From: an uncultured Sphingorhabdus sp.
GTDB taxonomy: Bacteria > Pseudomonadota > Alphaproteobacteria > Sphingomonadales > Sphingomonadaceae
DNA length: 42,807 bases
Assembly: GCA_937873665.1 (NCBI GenBank)
Contig: CALMYW010000316.1
Coordinates: forward strand, 1 to 42,807
Direction: 5' to 3'
Every line of letters starts with the position of its first letter. Within the stretch, counting starts at the first letter, position 1. A program made the position numbers and the translations under genes. The notes under the pieces were generated by a model, which was not told the DNA's origin, did not search any database, and saw only the letters and a list, made by a program, of their open reading frames with translations. This document shows positions 42,773 through 42,807 of the stretch, in pieces.

Positions 42773-42807
42773 ATGGGCGACGCAAAAGGCGGCCGTTCCG
42801 ACGGCAT
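42773..42807 (+). CDS. accB: Biotin carboxyl carrier protein of acetyl-CoA carboxylase, start only
   Basis: Only the first eleven codons are present (MGDAKGGRSDG), cut by the window end. This N-terminus matches the opening of AccB in sphingomonads and the position directly after aroQ is the conserved one. AAGAGG precedes the ATG. The identification rests on the short N-terminus and synteny. Confidence 0.7.
   Translation, partial: MGDAKGGRSDG

Overview
The window reads as chromosomal DNA of a sphingomonad-type alphaproteobacterium (Novosphingobium/Sphingobium-like). The grounds are the aroQ-accB pair at the right end, a 3TM holin of the gene-transfer-agent type, a large TonB-dependent receptor beside hydrophobic-compound catabolism genes, and the high G+C. 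It divides sharply into two parts at about 32,765-32,809, where a 45-base 3' fragment of a tRNA-Pro(GGG) gene lies next to a tyrosine-recombinase gene.

Left of that point (1-32,764) is an accessory catabolic island with visibly lower G+C. It carries a tandem-domain TetR regulator, an IS3-family remnant, and a leftward operon of acyl-CoA ligase, two acyl-CoA dehydrogenases and an MFS carrier (7482 to 2124). A second TetR gene is divergent from that operon, with a candidate palindromic operator between them. A [2Fe-2S] ferredoxin, an isochorismatase-fold hydrolase and an MFS exporter follow. A long leftward gene series (23735 to 11606) encodes a DUF35 protein, a thiolase-like protein, a MaoC hydratase, a TonB receptor, a GPH carrier, an SDR, an acyl-CoA ligase, a second acyl-CoA dehydrogenase pair and a Rap1a-like secreted protein. 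Divergent from it is a rightward operon (23912 to 29811): Baeyer-Villiger-type monooxygenase, aldehyde dehydrogenase, HSL-type esterase, zinc alcohol dehydrogenase and SDR. Together these genes suggest uptake of a hydrophobic compound. An alcohol would be oxidised to a ketone, oxygen inserted to make an ester or lactone, the ester hydrolysed, the product oxidised to an acid, CoA attached, and beta-oxidation completed with retro-aldol or thiolytic cleavage. This fits an alicyclic, terpenoid or steroid-like substrate; the substrate itself cannot be read from the sequence. The island ends in a decayed IS110-family element and the integrase.

Right of the att site (32,810-42,807) is G+C-rich core-like DNA. 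Its main content is a leftward cluster (41054 to 32890) whose order and domain content match the Fap functional-amyloid system of Pseudomonas: a LuxR regulator, a small secreted Gly-zipper protein, a FapA/B-like repeat protein, a FapC-like protein with three 35-residue amyloid-type repeats, a FapD-like C39 peptidase, a FapE-like secreted protein, a peptidoglycan-binding-domain protein, a FapF-like coiled-coil/beta-barrel outer-membrane protein, and two more secreted proteins. As far as I know Fap has been described mainly from beta-, gamma- and deltaproteobacteria, so an alphaproteobacterial version with extra components is the best candidate for an undescribed system. The window closes with a holin-like gene, a small lipoprotein, aroQ and the start of accB.
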